Below, one piece after another: positions 1-8,308 of a stretch of DNA of 64,000 nt. The notes under the pieces are model-generated. The model ran no database searches, had not been told where the DNA came from, and saw only the letters and a list, made by a program, of their open reading frames with translations. The first letter of the stretch is position 1; each line of letters begins with the position of its first letter. This DNA comes from Monosporascus cannonballus. Taxonomy: Eukaryota > Ascomycota > Sordariomycetes > Xylariales. The stretch is taken from contig QJNS01000708.1 in the NCBI GenBank assembly GCA_004154925.1, forward strand, positions 124,001 through 188,000. Reading direction: 5' to 3'. A program made the translations under genes and the position numbers.

Positions 1-120
1 GATGAGGACGCCCGACGCAGAGGCCTTCGACAAGCTGCGCATATGCGGATGCTCTGCCTCGGTGCAGACCACCCGACCTCTGTGACCCGCCATTTGGAGG
101 CATTCCCTTTTGGACTATAA
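1..120 (+). CDS. C-terminal end of a TPR (kinesin-light-chain-like) protein, partial
   Basis: Frame 1 is open from the window edge to a TAA at 118-120. It encodes 39 residues containing HMRMLCLGADHPTSVTRHLE. The L-G-x-D-H-P-x-(T/S) core is typical of the tetratricopeptide repeats of fungal kinesin-light-chain-like and NB-ARC/TPR proteins. Only the tail of one repeat is visible and the rest lies outside the window, so the fuller architecture is unknown. It could also be a decayed fragment. Confidence 0.5.
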   Translation, partial: DEDARRRGLRQAAHMRMLCLGADHPTSVTRHLEAFPFGL

Positions 121-501
121 CCTCGGTCATCTGATTGAGGTATCCTCGTATACTAAATATTTCACCGCTTAGTGTGGTACAAGAGCCTTAACCGTCCTTT
201 TCTCCCGGGCTACCCAGCCGTGTGCGCCTCACGGGTCTCCACAAAGACAGTATCTACAGACGAGCATCAAGAGGCCGGGACTAGTTAGGCCACGTGGTTG
301 ACAGAGGACTAGCCACTAAGATACAGCTCCGTATGCCTTCGCCTCACCTACATAGATGGATTCTTGCCCTCCGAAGCGAAACCTGTGTAAAGTTTGTGCA
401 TTCGTGGAGAACTCGACGAACTCAGTGATCGAGTTAAAGACTATTGTGCTACTTCTAAGCTTTGAGACGCCTCATGGATTTTGAAGAAAGTAGCTCGGGC
501 A
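121..501. other. intergenic, no gene seen
   Basis: Normal-composition sequence between the TPR tail and the GST-like gene. I see no convincing coding frame, RNA gene or repeat. Confidence 0.5.
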
Positions 502-1371
502 CTAAGAAGTGCGATCCGAGCTACTCTGTGTAATATGTATCCATTCGTTATCCTTCTCTTGTTGGAACCAACTGGCCCGAGAATGCTTTCCGAAACCAAG
601 CACTGGCGGCTCTATTCCTTCACGGTCCTCAAGTTCTTTCCACCAGGGTAACTGCTTGAACCTTTCGTACCATGCCGCCAGAGTCCGCAGCCTTTCGTCA
701 CCAACAGCGTCGAAACTATATACCAGCTCGATAAACCTATGGGTCGAAACGAAGGCTACGTCGGCCAATCCGGGACCGTCAACACCTGGTGTCAGCCAAC
801 CGCTGGTCGGAGTCATCCCATTCTCCGCCGCCCACTCTTGGATTTTGAGAATTCCCTTCGTCACGCATGAGCGCGCGTTCATAGCAGCAGCGCGACTCTG
901 GTCCGCAGCCTCCAACCCCATGAGTGCGCCAAGCTCTGGAACAGTGTTTCTCAGAAAATAATTCAAATCGATGGTGGTGAGGTTGATTTTTTCAAGAATG
1001 TCCAACATCTTGGCCCTGACGATGGCCGACTTGGGCTGCATCGGCGAATCCGGATAGAGCTCCTCGAAATACTGCATGATGGACGTGCTTTCGTATACGA
1101 ACTGGGACGCACCAGTTGCCACGTCTGTCGTCCGCAGGCACGGGTTGGAAGCCCCCATTGGATGTGGCTCGGCGACCGGGTCCGCGCATTCCCACCCATA
1201 ACCCGAGCGAAACTGGACACGAATGACCCGGAGACTAGGAGTAGTTGTCTCACCCCGCAGAAGAGCTGCTGGGGATGCAACCAAACCTTTAATGAGCAGT
1301 TGATACATAATCCGTCGTGGGAAAGCACCTTCCATCCAAAGCCAAAGGGTTTGTTGATATTGGGTCGCCAT
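502..1371 (-). CDS. glutathione S-transferase-like protein
   Basis: A 289-codon uninterrupted minus-strand frame. The first 30 residues (LWLWMEGAFPRRIMYQLLIK) resemble the start of the thioredoxin-like GST domain in fungal GSTs, where a W-x-x-G-x-F-P-R-R segment is common. Residues 94-111 (ESTSIMQYFEELYPDSPM) match the conserved Glu-Ser plus helix at the end of the N-terminal domain, with Glu94 and Ser95 as the expected glutathione-contacting pair. Residues 115-260 are helix-rich and fit the C-terminal GST domain. The expected role is glutathione conjugation or a related thiol transfer in the cytosol. Residues 31-48 are an unusual insertion that might hide an unspliced intron. The ATG at 1371 is the only one giving the full N-terminal domain. 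The gene has normal composition and no RIP damage. Confidence 0.72.
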   Translation of the reverse strand: MATQYQQTLWLWMEGAFPRRIMYQLLIKGLVASPAALLRGETTTPSLRVIRVQFRSGYGWECADPVAEPHPMGASNPCLRTTDVATGASQFVYESTSIMQYFEELYPDSPMQPKSAIVRAKMLDILEKINLTTIDLNYFLRNTVPELGALMGLEAADQSRAAAMNARSCVTKGILKIQEWAAENGMTPTSGWLTPGVDGPGLADVAFVSTHRFIELVYSFDAVGDERLRTLAAWYERFKQLPWWKELEDREGIEPPVLGFGKHSRASWFQQEKDNEWIHITQSSSDRTS

Positions 1372-2646
1372 GGTTCCGAGATCTGGAAGTTTTCAAAGAT
1401 AGCTGGCAAAATAGACGCGAAGATAAATAGAACGGGGAATAGGCCGAAGGCTCTCTGTATCAATATTTATACAAGTCAATACGAGATCAACCACGGTGAG
1501 ATTACAGGCGAGCGTCTTTTGACATGGCCAGTCGGAGACTTAACATTAAAGTGGGCAACACCATAGGAAGTTCCCGACGACAGGGGAATACGCCGAAATT
1601 TCCCGGGACAAAGGGCAAATAATTAATTGCTCGAAGCGGCCTTGAATTGCGTATAATGATAGAAAGCCCGCTTTATTGGAACGTATCTTCGGATTGTGCA
1701 TCGTCCCAGCATTGACCGGATACATATGACCATAACAGGGACAACTCTTTGACCCAGGAATTTGCATCTTCATGGGGGTCTTGCCCAATCTCGTATACTA
1801 CCAAGCAACAAATTTTGAAAATATTCTAGGGATCATCGTCGAGAGCGAGGTCTATCTTGAGTGTATAGTGGACACCAGTGTCAATCGGTATCTAAGTAGT
1901 CATAGGCTTCGTAGTTGGAGGTAGGCAACCCCCTATTTGTGATATACTGCGTGGAACCTACTGCAAAGCCCGTAGAACTCTTTCTCATTTAGCCAACGAC
2001 AGCACTCTATGAATCAAGGCTATGAGCGTAGCATTTCCGAAAAGGCTTCGGTATGACCGATTCTGATAACACAAAGTCTGAGACTTAGAGAATCATTAGC
2101 TAACATACCTTTCCAAAGAGCTAGCTATTATTAAGTGGTACGCGTCCTAGTGTTATACTGTGAACTCCGAGGTTTTCGATTATTTAGTTGCAATTGAAGG
2201 GCGTTAGCTTTAAAGATAACCCCAGGTTTTAGTGTTCTCCCAGCCCGGCAGCGAAGCTCACCATGAGGGCTTACATCAGGGCCGAGCATACCGTTCGCTG
2301 GGGATGAGTATTGTGGAATTGAGTTTCATTGTATTGGCCGCCCTGCGAATGCGGGGTAGGTAGGTATGGCAACGTGCGTGGATGGGCGCATGGATCTCAC
2401 CATACTTCGCTTGACTTACCTGATCTCGCAGCGATTTGATGGGGTGCGGGGAAAGGGAAGGGAGTTTCTGTGGTGATTTTTCAGCCTTGCACGCTGGCGT
2501 GGCCCCCAAACTGCACCTCCTGCTGCACCGCAGTCCCTAAGGGTGAGAGCAATCGATCCGGGTTTGCTTTGAATTCCTACTTTGCAGCAATCCTTCTATT
2601 TCTTAGCCCATTTTCTTACCTGGAGCCCTCTAACGATCTGCTCATC
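1372..2646. other. intergenic, presumed upstream region of the flanking divergent genes
   Basis: About 1.3 kb of normal composition between the divergently oriented GST-like and HET genes, so it probably holds both promoters. The frame of the HET ORF stays open back to 2470, but that extension lacks HET similarity and is likely 5' untranslated. I recognise no other gene or repeat here. Confidence 0.45.
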
Positions 2647-4240
2647 ATGCGTCTTTTAAAACCTGAAAATAACGGCGAGTTTAGCCTAAGCGAGTTTGTT
2701 GGCGATAACATTCCGCCCTATGTTATTCTTTCGCATACTTGGGGAGAGGATCGCGAAGAGGTTGCCTTTAAAGACCTGATGGATGGTACAAGCAAAACCA
2801 AAGCTGGCTATAGAAAGATCCAGTTCTGCGGTAAGCAAATTGCCAATGATGACCTCGAATATTTCTGGGTGGACACCTGCTGCATCGACAAAGCAAGCAG
2901 CGCTGAGCTGTCAGAGGCGATCAACTCCATGTTTCGCTGGTACCATGAGGCAGTTAAATGCTACGTATACCTATCTGATGTTTCAACGGATGCTTCTGTT
3001 GGAAACGACCCGTCCTTTCAGCAGGCTTGGAAAGCAGACTTTCAGGGCAGCCGATGGTTTACTCGAGGCTGGACGCTCCAAGAACTAGTTGCTCCGAAGT
3101 GTGTCGAATTCTTTTCCGTGGAGGGTAAGCGACTTGGTACCAAAGATTCGATGGCGCAAGATATCCAAGAGATCACGGGAATCGACATTCGAGCTCTTCA
3201 GGGGAGACCTCTTTCTCGATTTAGTATTGATGCGCGAATGTCATGGTCAAAAAACCGCCAGACAAAACGCGAAGAAGACGTTGCATATTGTCTACTTGGC
3301 ATTTTCGACGTCCATATGCCACTTATATACGGGGAAGGACGGAAGAATGCATTGAAGCGGCTCTCGAAGGAGATCCAGGAGTCCCTAAAGGATGAATCAT
3401 CTGCTTTATCACCAGCGCTCTTCGCAAAGCAGTCAAACCAAAAACATGCCGACGGCAGAGAAAGTCGCAAAGGCCAACGCAATGTTGTCTGCTTCAAGTG
3501 TCTGTACTCCCGGTATCTAACGAAGAACGGTGAGAGTTGAGCTGATTGGCGATCACTAGGCGGTGAACTTGGTCACTATGCCAACGAGCCCCATTGTGAT
3601 AGATGTAAGGTTTTATAGGCTTCCGTGCTTTCAAGCATTTGCTGACGGCCGCAGGTGATGACGAATACGGGCATCTTGCCACGGACGTCCATTGCTACAA
3701 ATGTAAATTCCAGAGGTTTCCCGTGCAGTTCATCGTTGCTAACGCACGCAGGCGGCGAATACAGTCACTACTCCCATGAATGTTATGACCCAACGGGCTA
3801 CGGCCTCGGAAACGGTCGCAACAAACGACTAAGCCATGTGGGTCAAGCCACGTGATGGCTCGACAGGATCGATCGTAGAGCCTGTAGAGCCAGGTTCGAC
3901 AGAAGGGAAGAATCAAGTATAATACGCTCATTATTTCCATAGTTTAGATAGCTTCAGCTTGCAACACTCATCAATACCAATCGTTTGCAATAAGGCATTC
4001 CCGGTATTAAGAGACGTGACACGTTACTGTATTCATTGCTCAGATTCCCACGATACTCCTGCCAACATAAACCCGTACGACTAAGGTTTAATAGTTGGTT
4101 AAACCGCATAGCTCGTCACAATGAACCTCATTGCTATAATTGCAAGTAACCCATGTCCCAGGGTCAACTGACACTTGTTGACTGTAACGGAATTGTTAGG
4201 CGGCAGCCGAGACCACTTCATAGGTGATTGCCTAATGTAG
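2647..4240 (+). CDS. HET-domain protein with C-terminal zinc-knuckle array, interrupted by a solo LTR
   Basis: HET domains act in fungal non-self recognition and trigger incompatibility cell death. The ATG at 2647 is followed by the HET landmarks: YVILSHTWG, YFWVDTCCIDK, a WTLQELVAP block, and AYCLLGIFDVHMPLIYGEG. Exon 1 is 2647-3499. My gene model adds exons 3560-3604, 3655-3702, 3752-3780 plus 4126-4141, and 4200-4240. The introns are 3500-3559, 3605-3654 (GTAAGG, CTGAC, CAG), 3703-3751 (GTAAAT, GCTAAC, CAG) and 4142-4199 (GCAAGT...TAG). Spliced, the tail carries four CCHC-like motifs: CFKCGELGH, CDRCDDEYGH, CYKCGEYSH and CYNCGSRDHFIGDC. Each is split by an intron after the first base of the second Cys codon. 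A solo LTR (3781-4120, target duplication ATGAA) sits inside exon 4, so the present frame ends at 3855 in LTR sequence. The HET call is firm; the exon model is inference from splice signals and motif periodicity. Confidence 0.8.
3500..3559 (+). other. intron 1 of the HET gene (predicted)
   Basis: Starts GTCTGT, has a CTGAT branch-like site and ends CTAG; 60 nt. Removing it joins T to GC and recreates the second Cys of the first knuckle (CFKCGELGH). A 30-nt alternative starting at GTGAGA also keeps frame but is too short for a usual fungal intron and spoils the C-x2-C-x4-H spacing. Confidence 0.6.
3605..3654 (+). other. intron 2 of the HET gene (predicted)
   Basis: GTAAGG donor, GCTGACG branch site and CCGCAG acceptor; 50 nt, phase 1 in a Cys codon. 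Confidence 0.75.
3703..3751 (+). other. intron 3 of the HET gene (predicted)
   Basis: GTAAAT donor, TGCTAACG branch site and ACGCAG acceptor; 49 nt, phase 1 in a Cys codon. It is the best-formed intron of the series. Confidence 0.75.
3781..4120 (+). repeat. solo LTR in exon 4 of the HET gene
   Basis: 340 bp beginning TGTTATGACC and ending CTCGTCACA. It is flanked by a perfect 5-bp duplication ATGAA at 3776-3780 and 4121-4125. Its last ~120 bp match the 3' half of the gypsy LTRs at 7877, 16096 and 17462 (AACATAAACCCGT...GGTTTAATAGTTGGTTAAACCGCA), but its 5' half is different and resembles the LTR at 32685. It is almost free of RIP transitions. Confidence 0.88.
4142..4199 (+). other. intron 4 of the HET gene, GC-AG type (predicted)
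   Basis: Donor GCAAGT (the usual GC-AG donor consensus), internal CTGAC and acceptor TTAG; 58 nt. Splicing gives CYNCGSRDHFIGDC, a textbook C-x2-C-x4-H-x4-C knuckle, then a stop at 4238-4240. It lies beyond the inserted LTR, so it would be used only in an LTR-free allele or in a transcript that crosses the LTR. Confidence 0.65.
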
Positions 4241-5179
4241 GGAGGGATGACTCCAAATGTCATTGGTTATGTAACAAGCACATTCTATGAACTCAACAGG
4301 AAAAGAGGATATTATAGGTAGTTCATGGACAGTGCATGGCTAGCTATAGATCCCATTTTTGTTCCTTGCCTCTTCCGAGCTCCAACTCGTTGTGGCTAGA
4401 CGCTATGCTAGGAAAGTCTTAGCGCAGAATGCATCATGCTAGCAGTGACAAATCGAGCAGGCCCAAGGAGGAACCAGACGAACGACACAGAAGGGGTGGC
4501 ACGTCTGCTAGAATTCTTGGCTGATCTGCCGCTGGCTACCAACAAGCATCTGCATAATGCTTTCTCTAGCAGTTGTGGTGAGAATATGACTGTGAAGCGG
4601 CGCTTTCTCTCATGGGCGAAAATGAACACGCAAGCTTGGCTGGGTGGTTCAGCTGCGAGGCAGACCCAATACATGTGGTAGCGGTCTAGGCACTCCATCA
4701 ATAACGTTAGGCATGTTGGACGACACCGCCGTCCGGTTCGCCCGCCCATGCAAATCCCACCCCGAACGCGTTAGGGGCCATTGAATAGGAGCCGAACGGA
4801 CAGAGAAAGACTTTTTATGCTTTGGAAGGAACTTCCAAGGCACAGGCTGCCTATGTATGTTCCTGAACTTGTAGGCCCGCAATTGTCGCGAAAGCCATGG
4901 ACTGAGGCTGCTGAGGGACTCGCCAGTATACTGCGCCGCATCCACCTTATACCCTAGCCTACGATGAGACTATTTCGACGAGGTTTGGGGCTAACGGTAT
5001 CCGGGTTGAGCCGAGGAAGTGAAGGATATCATGCATCGTCTTTGGATAGTGAATACAGAGACCTACAGATCCCAGTTACGTCTCCTGGAGGTCAAGTTGT
5101 AAAGAGGCGAAAGATGACGTTGTCCTCCTTTGATTGGTATCGTAACCGCTACCCTCGAAGCCAACCCTCCGCTGCTTAA
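4241..5179. other. probable decayed 5' part of the hAT element, no intact gene
   Basis: Normal composition. Short plus-strand open stretches (for example 4436-4681 and 4964-5179) lead toward the recognisable hAT C-terminus and may be frameshifted remains of the same transposase. I cannot identify domains in them. Confidence 0.3.
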
Positions 5180-5557
5180 GCGGATGAATATATCCGCTGG
5201 CAGGCCAGTGAGGCTGGGAGCAACAAAGACGTCGCCGACCCAGTTGAGTATTGGATTATGAAGAGGTTTGGGTACCCGAGGCTATTCCGAATGGCTCTTA
5301 ACGTCGTGACAGTACCGGCCATGAGCTCGAAGCGCGAGAGATTGTTCTCCGCCACTGGGCTGATGCTTGCGCCCCTCCGAAACGGTTTGGACGCTGGTAC
5401 GATTGGACTAATCCAAACGCTGCGATCTTGGTTCCGCGCAGGCATTACCGAAGACGTCGATAACATACTGCTTGACGATACTACGTTGGAGGAGGCTGTT
5501 GGACGGGCTTGTTCGGAGGAGCACCAGGAGCGAGGCAATAGAGGTTTCGGGAAATAG
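5180..5557 (+). pseudogene. hAT-family transposase, C-terminal dimerisation domain relic
   Basis: An open frame without an initiating ATG encodes DEYIRWQ..., then YPRLFRMALNVVTVPAMSS, KRERLFSATGLMLAPLRNGL and IQTLRSWFRAG, ending at TAG 5555-5557. This is the hAT C-terminal dimerisation signature: P-R-L-x-R-M-A, then V-P-A-M-S, E/K-R-x-F-S-A-x-G, then L-R-N-x-L and L-R-S-W. hAT transposases cut and paste DNA transposons and normally exceed 600 residues. Here the DDE core and BED finger are not recognisable. It is flanked upstream by stops in the same frame. It has not been RIP-mutated, so it was probably single copy. Confidence 0.8.
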
Positions 5558-5761
5558 CTTCACGAATTACCCGATTAGGAAATCCGAGTTAATGTGACAG
5601 GGGGTTTTCCACGGATTCGAGAGATAACCCAATACCCGCGGACTTGCTTCTTCTGCTCACGGTGTCCTCATTATCTTTCTTTGTCGTCATTCGACGCTCC
5701 ACTAAAAAGACACTGCTAACGGGCTTATATTTTTTTCCTTCAGAGCTGGAATCCTCCCTTC

Positions 5762-7285
5762 CTAACGTACCCTGTTACGCAGAGATTCCGTCTGGCGTTG
5801 GAACCGGGCCGAGGTAAGAATTTTGGCGATCAGCCAGACGCCGAATGCCGACGGGATCGCGACCTCGGCCCAGAGCACCGCCGTATTTCTCAACTGCTCG
5901 ACGTCCGGCTGCATCGAAAGCAACGAAGCGACAATACTAAGAGGGACAAAGACGGTCGCTAGGAGGGTCAGTCGGTTCACACTCTTGTTCGCGGTGTTTC
6001 CCGCGAATCCCTGCCGCGTCCCTTCAATGCCGATCATTGCCGTAACGCTCGAGTCGAGCCGGTCGATGCGCTTTTGGTGCTCCTCCATGTGCGCCAGGGC
6101 CAACGCAAAGTCGTAACGGTAGGCACCAACTCCATTCACATCGCCTGCCAGGCTGCCCGGCCGGCCAACATGGAGACACATAGTCCCCCTCCCGGGATGC
6201 CACCTGGGATCAGGTGCGTCAAGACTACCGCCCAGCAATGTAGATAACCGCGAGGAGACCCAAACACCGTCTCCGGTGTCTCCTCCAGCATTTCCCGGTG
6301 AACGGGGATGGATTGCCTCCAGGTGTGCAGCCTTGTCAAGACATTGTCGATCGGGCTGCCGTGGGCCAGGGATGTATTCTGGGCTGGACACCTCCAACTC
6401 GATCTGGTTAAGTCGGGTTTTCGCATAGTCGGCCATGGTTAGTCACTCAGAGCAGATGCGGTGCAGGAGAGCTTGTAGCAGAAGGCCAGCGTTTGCTCAT
6501 CGTAGCTTCTCTGGCGATAGAGAATCGCCATCGGGGGAAGGCGAAGGGCCCTTCGAGCTGTCGAATACTGGAGAAGCCTTGGCCCAATGAATGAAGTCGT
6601 CAAAGAAGGTCTTTCGTGTTTCACAGCTTTCTTCACTATAACCCTCCCCTCCTTTCATGGGCGGAGGCGTCTTCCAGTTGCGGTAGTGGCGCCAGAGAGG
6701 CAAGCCCTGCTTAACAGTAAGATCTAGCAAGAAGATACCTGAAAAGAGGAGGAAAGCAGGTGAGCAGGAGATCAACGGCCTTGCTCATGACCGCAGTGAG
6801 AGTGAAGAGCTATAAGCACCTACTGATGTCGGTTCGATCAGGGTTCTCTGCCTGCTTTTCATTTACGGGGCGTAGCCAGAAGGACGCCCTCGTCCTCATG
6901 ATGCCCACGATTGCCTTTTCATCCCAGCGACTCCTGTTCTGGTCATCGTCCAGCCACCTAAAAACATTAAACGCTTCCGCCTCCTTTGTCCCTGCATTAA
7001 AAGAGCCCGGGTTGCGAAATACCGAGGTATTGCCAACCGAAGCTGAAGCCAAGATTGCTGCTGAGCGGCAAGATAGAGACTCGAGAGATCCCTCCAAAGG
7101 TCTCGGATGTTACACCAGGCATAATCCACAAGATGTAACCGGAAAAATGAGCGATCAACGTCGAACTTTGAACCAAATATCTCGATAACGTCGCGTAAAA
7201 GGTTCTCGATAATATAGAGTTGCAGTCTGGCTTCCCCTTCTTGTCCGCCAGTCTCAGCATTATCATCGAAAAGCGCCTGTAGCTA
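5762..7285 (-). pseudogene. CorA-like Mg2+ transporter family protein, frameshifted and 5'-truncated
   Basis: Reading down the minus strand from about 7285: LQLYIIENLLRDVIEIFGSK, a DLWRDLSSLYLAAQQQSWLQ segment, then in another frame NVFRWLDDDQNRSRWDEKA and RTRASFWLRP. There follows an intron-like step (donor GTAGGT near 6823, acceptor TTTTCAG at 6739), then GLPLWRHYRNWKTPP and YAKTRLNQIELEV. Finally come two hydrophobic segments, LTLLATVFVPLSIVASLLSM and ALWAEVAIPSAFGVWLIAKIL-like, and the stop at 5762. The order matches fungal CorA-like membrane proteins, which end in two transmembrane helices; the bacterial G-M-N motif is replaced by L-S-M, as is common in these relatives. At least two frameshifts (near 7020 and 6510) and loss of the 5' end at the AT-rich border make it a pseudogene, unless the indels are sequencing errors. 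Confidence 0.7.
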
Positions 7286-7876
7286 ATTTATGTTATCGCA
7301 AGGGTGATATTTTTGTTCATTACTGGCGTAATAGCCAAACCTGCACACATTTATTTTCCTGGCTTATTTTAGCTGTTACTTCTTAATTTTGTTTTTTTCC
7401 GTTTTATAGGCTTTATCCCTTTGTTTGGCAAATCGTACGAATTTTTCTATTTCTATAACGTTACAGTCGTTTCTATAAAGTCGGAAAAAATCTGTAAATG
7501 CAGCTACGCAAAAGTTAATTTCTTGAATGGCTAAGATATTGATTTTTTTATCCTTACAAATTTATCAGCTATAATAGGTCTCGGAGGATAGTAGCCGCTA
7601 GTATTTAGATGGCTTACTTTTGCAAAATTGGCCAGTTGTTACGGCAGTTTTCTAATATTTTTCCTTATTATATATATTACCGAAAGGGTAAGTTAATTCG
7701 TTTAGTAGAGGCTTAAACCAATTATATACTTTAGATATGGCGTATTACGGTCGAAAGAAATCGAATTTGCGGCTATGCTTTAAAAACCTGCATTAAATAA
7801 TTAAGTCATTACCTTTTTACATATCTATTACTTAAAAACATTTCTTTAATACGGCATAAAATTTTAATAACAAGTA

Positions 7877-8250
7877 TGTTACGACCCGACAAGCTCCGGT
7901 CTCAAGAAACGGTCAGGCAGAAGCACACGGGCCACCTCTCGGGTTACGTAACGGTGATTACTGCCAAGCCAGTAATCATTAATAATTAAAGGTGATCCCA
8001 AAAAATCGTGATTACCACCCACGGCGTAATTACGAATAATTAAGTTAAAAAGGAAAAAAATATATACGTTCATTAAATCCATAATTTAAATAACTTTAAT
8101 TTATAATTATAATATCATTATATAAAGTATTTTTGTATTACGAAACGTAATACGTTATTATATTTATTGTTTAAATTCCCATAATACTCCTATTAATATA
8201 AACCCGTTAACTTAAGGTTTAATAATTAGTTAAACCGCCTAGCTGTTATA
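7877..8250 (+). repeat. 5' LTR of element A
   Basis: Begins TGTTACGACCCGAC and ends GCTGTTATA, the RIP version of GCCGTCACA. The first ~130 bp remain GC-normal while the rest is AT-converted. Confidence 0.93.
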
Positions 8251-8308
8251 CGTTATAAATTTTTATTTAATAGTACCGTTAAACTTTAAGCAATACTTAA
8301 TATTGTTA

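Noticed and set aside
2276..2509. Minus-strand ORF upstream of the HET gene
   Set aside because: No recognisable motif and it lies in the presumed promoter and 5' region.
2470..2646. N-terminal extension of the HET frame beginning at GTG/upstream codons
   Set aside because: No ATG before 2647 in this stretch and the added residues have no HET character; HET proteins normally begin close to the first conserved block.
3529..3559. A 30-nt intron (GTGAGA...CTAG) as HET intron 1
   Set aside because: It keeps frame but is too short for a fungal intron and disrupts the knuckle spacing that the 60-nt alternative restores.
5762..6436. Independent 224-residue membrane protein starting at ATG 6436
   Set aside because: The frame continues the similarity of the upstream CorA-like segments; its ATG is internal to the family alignment.
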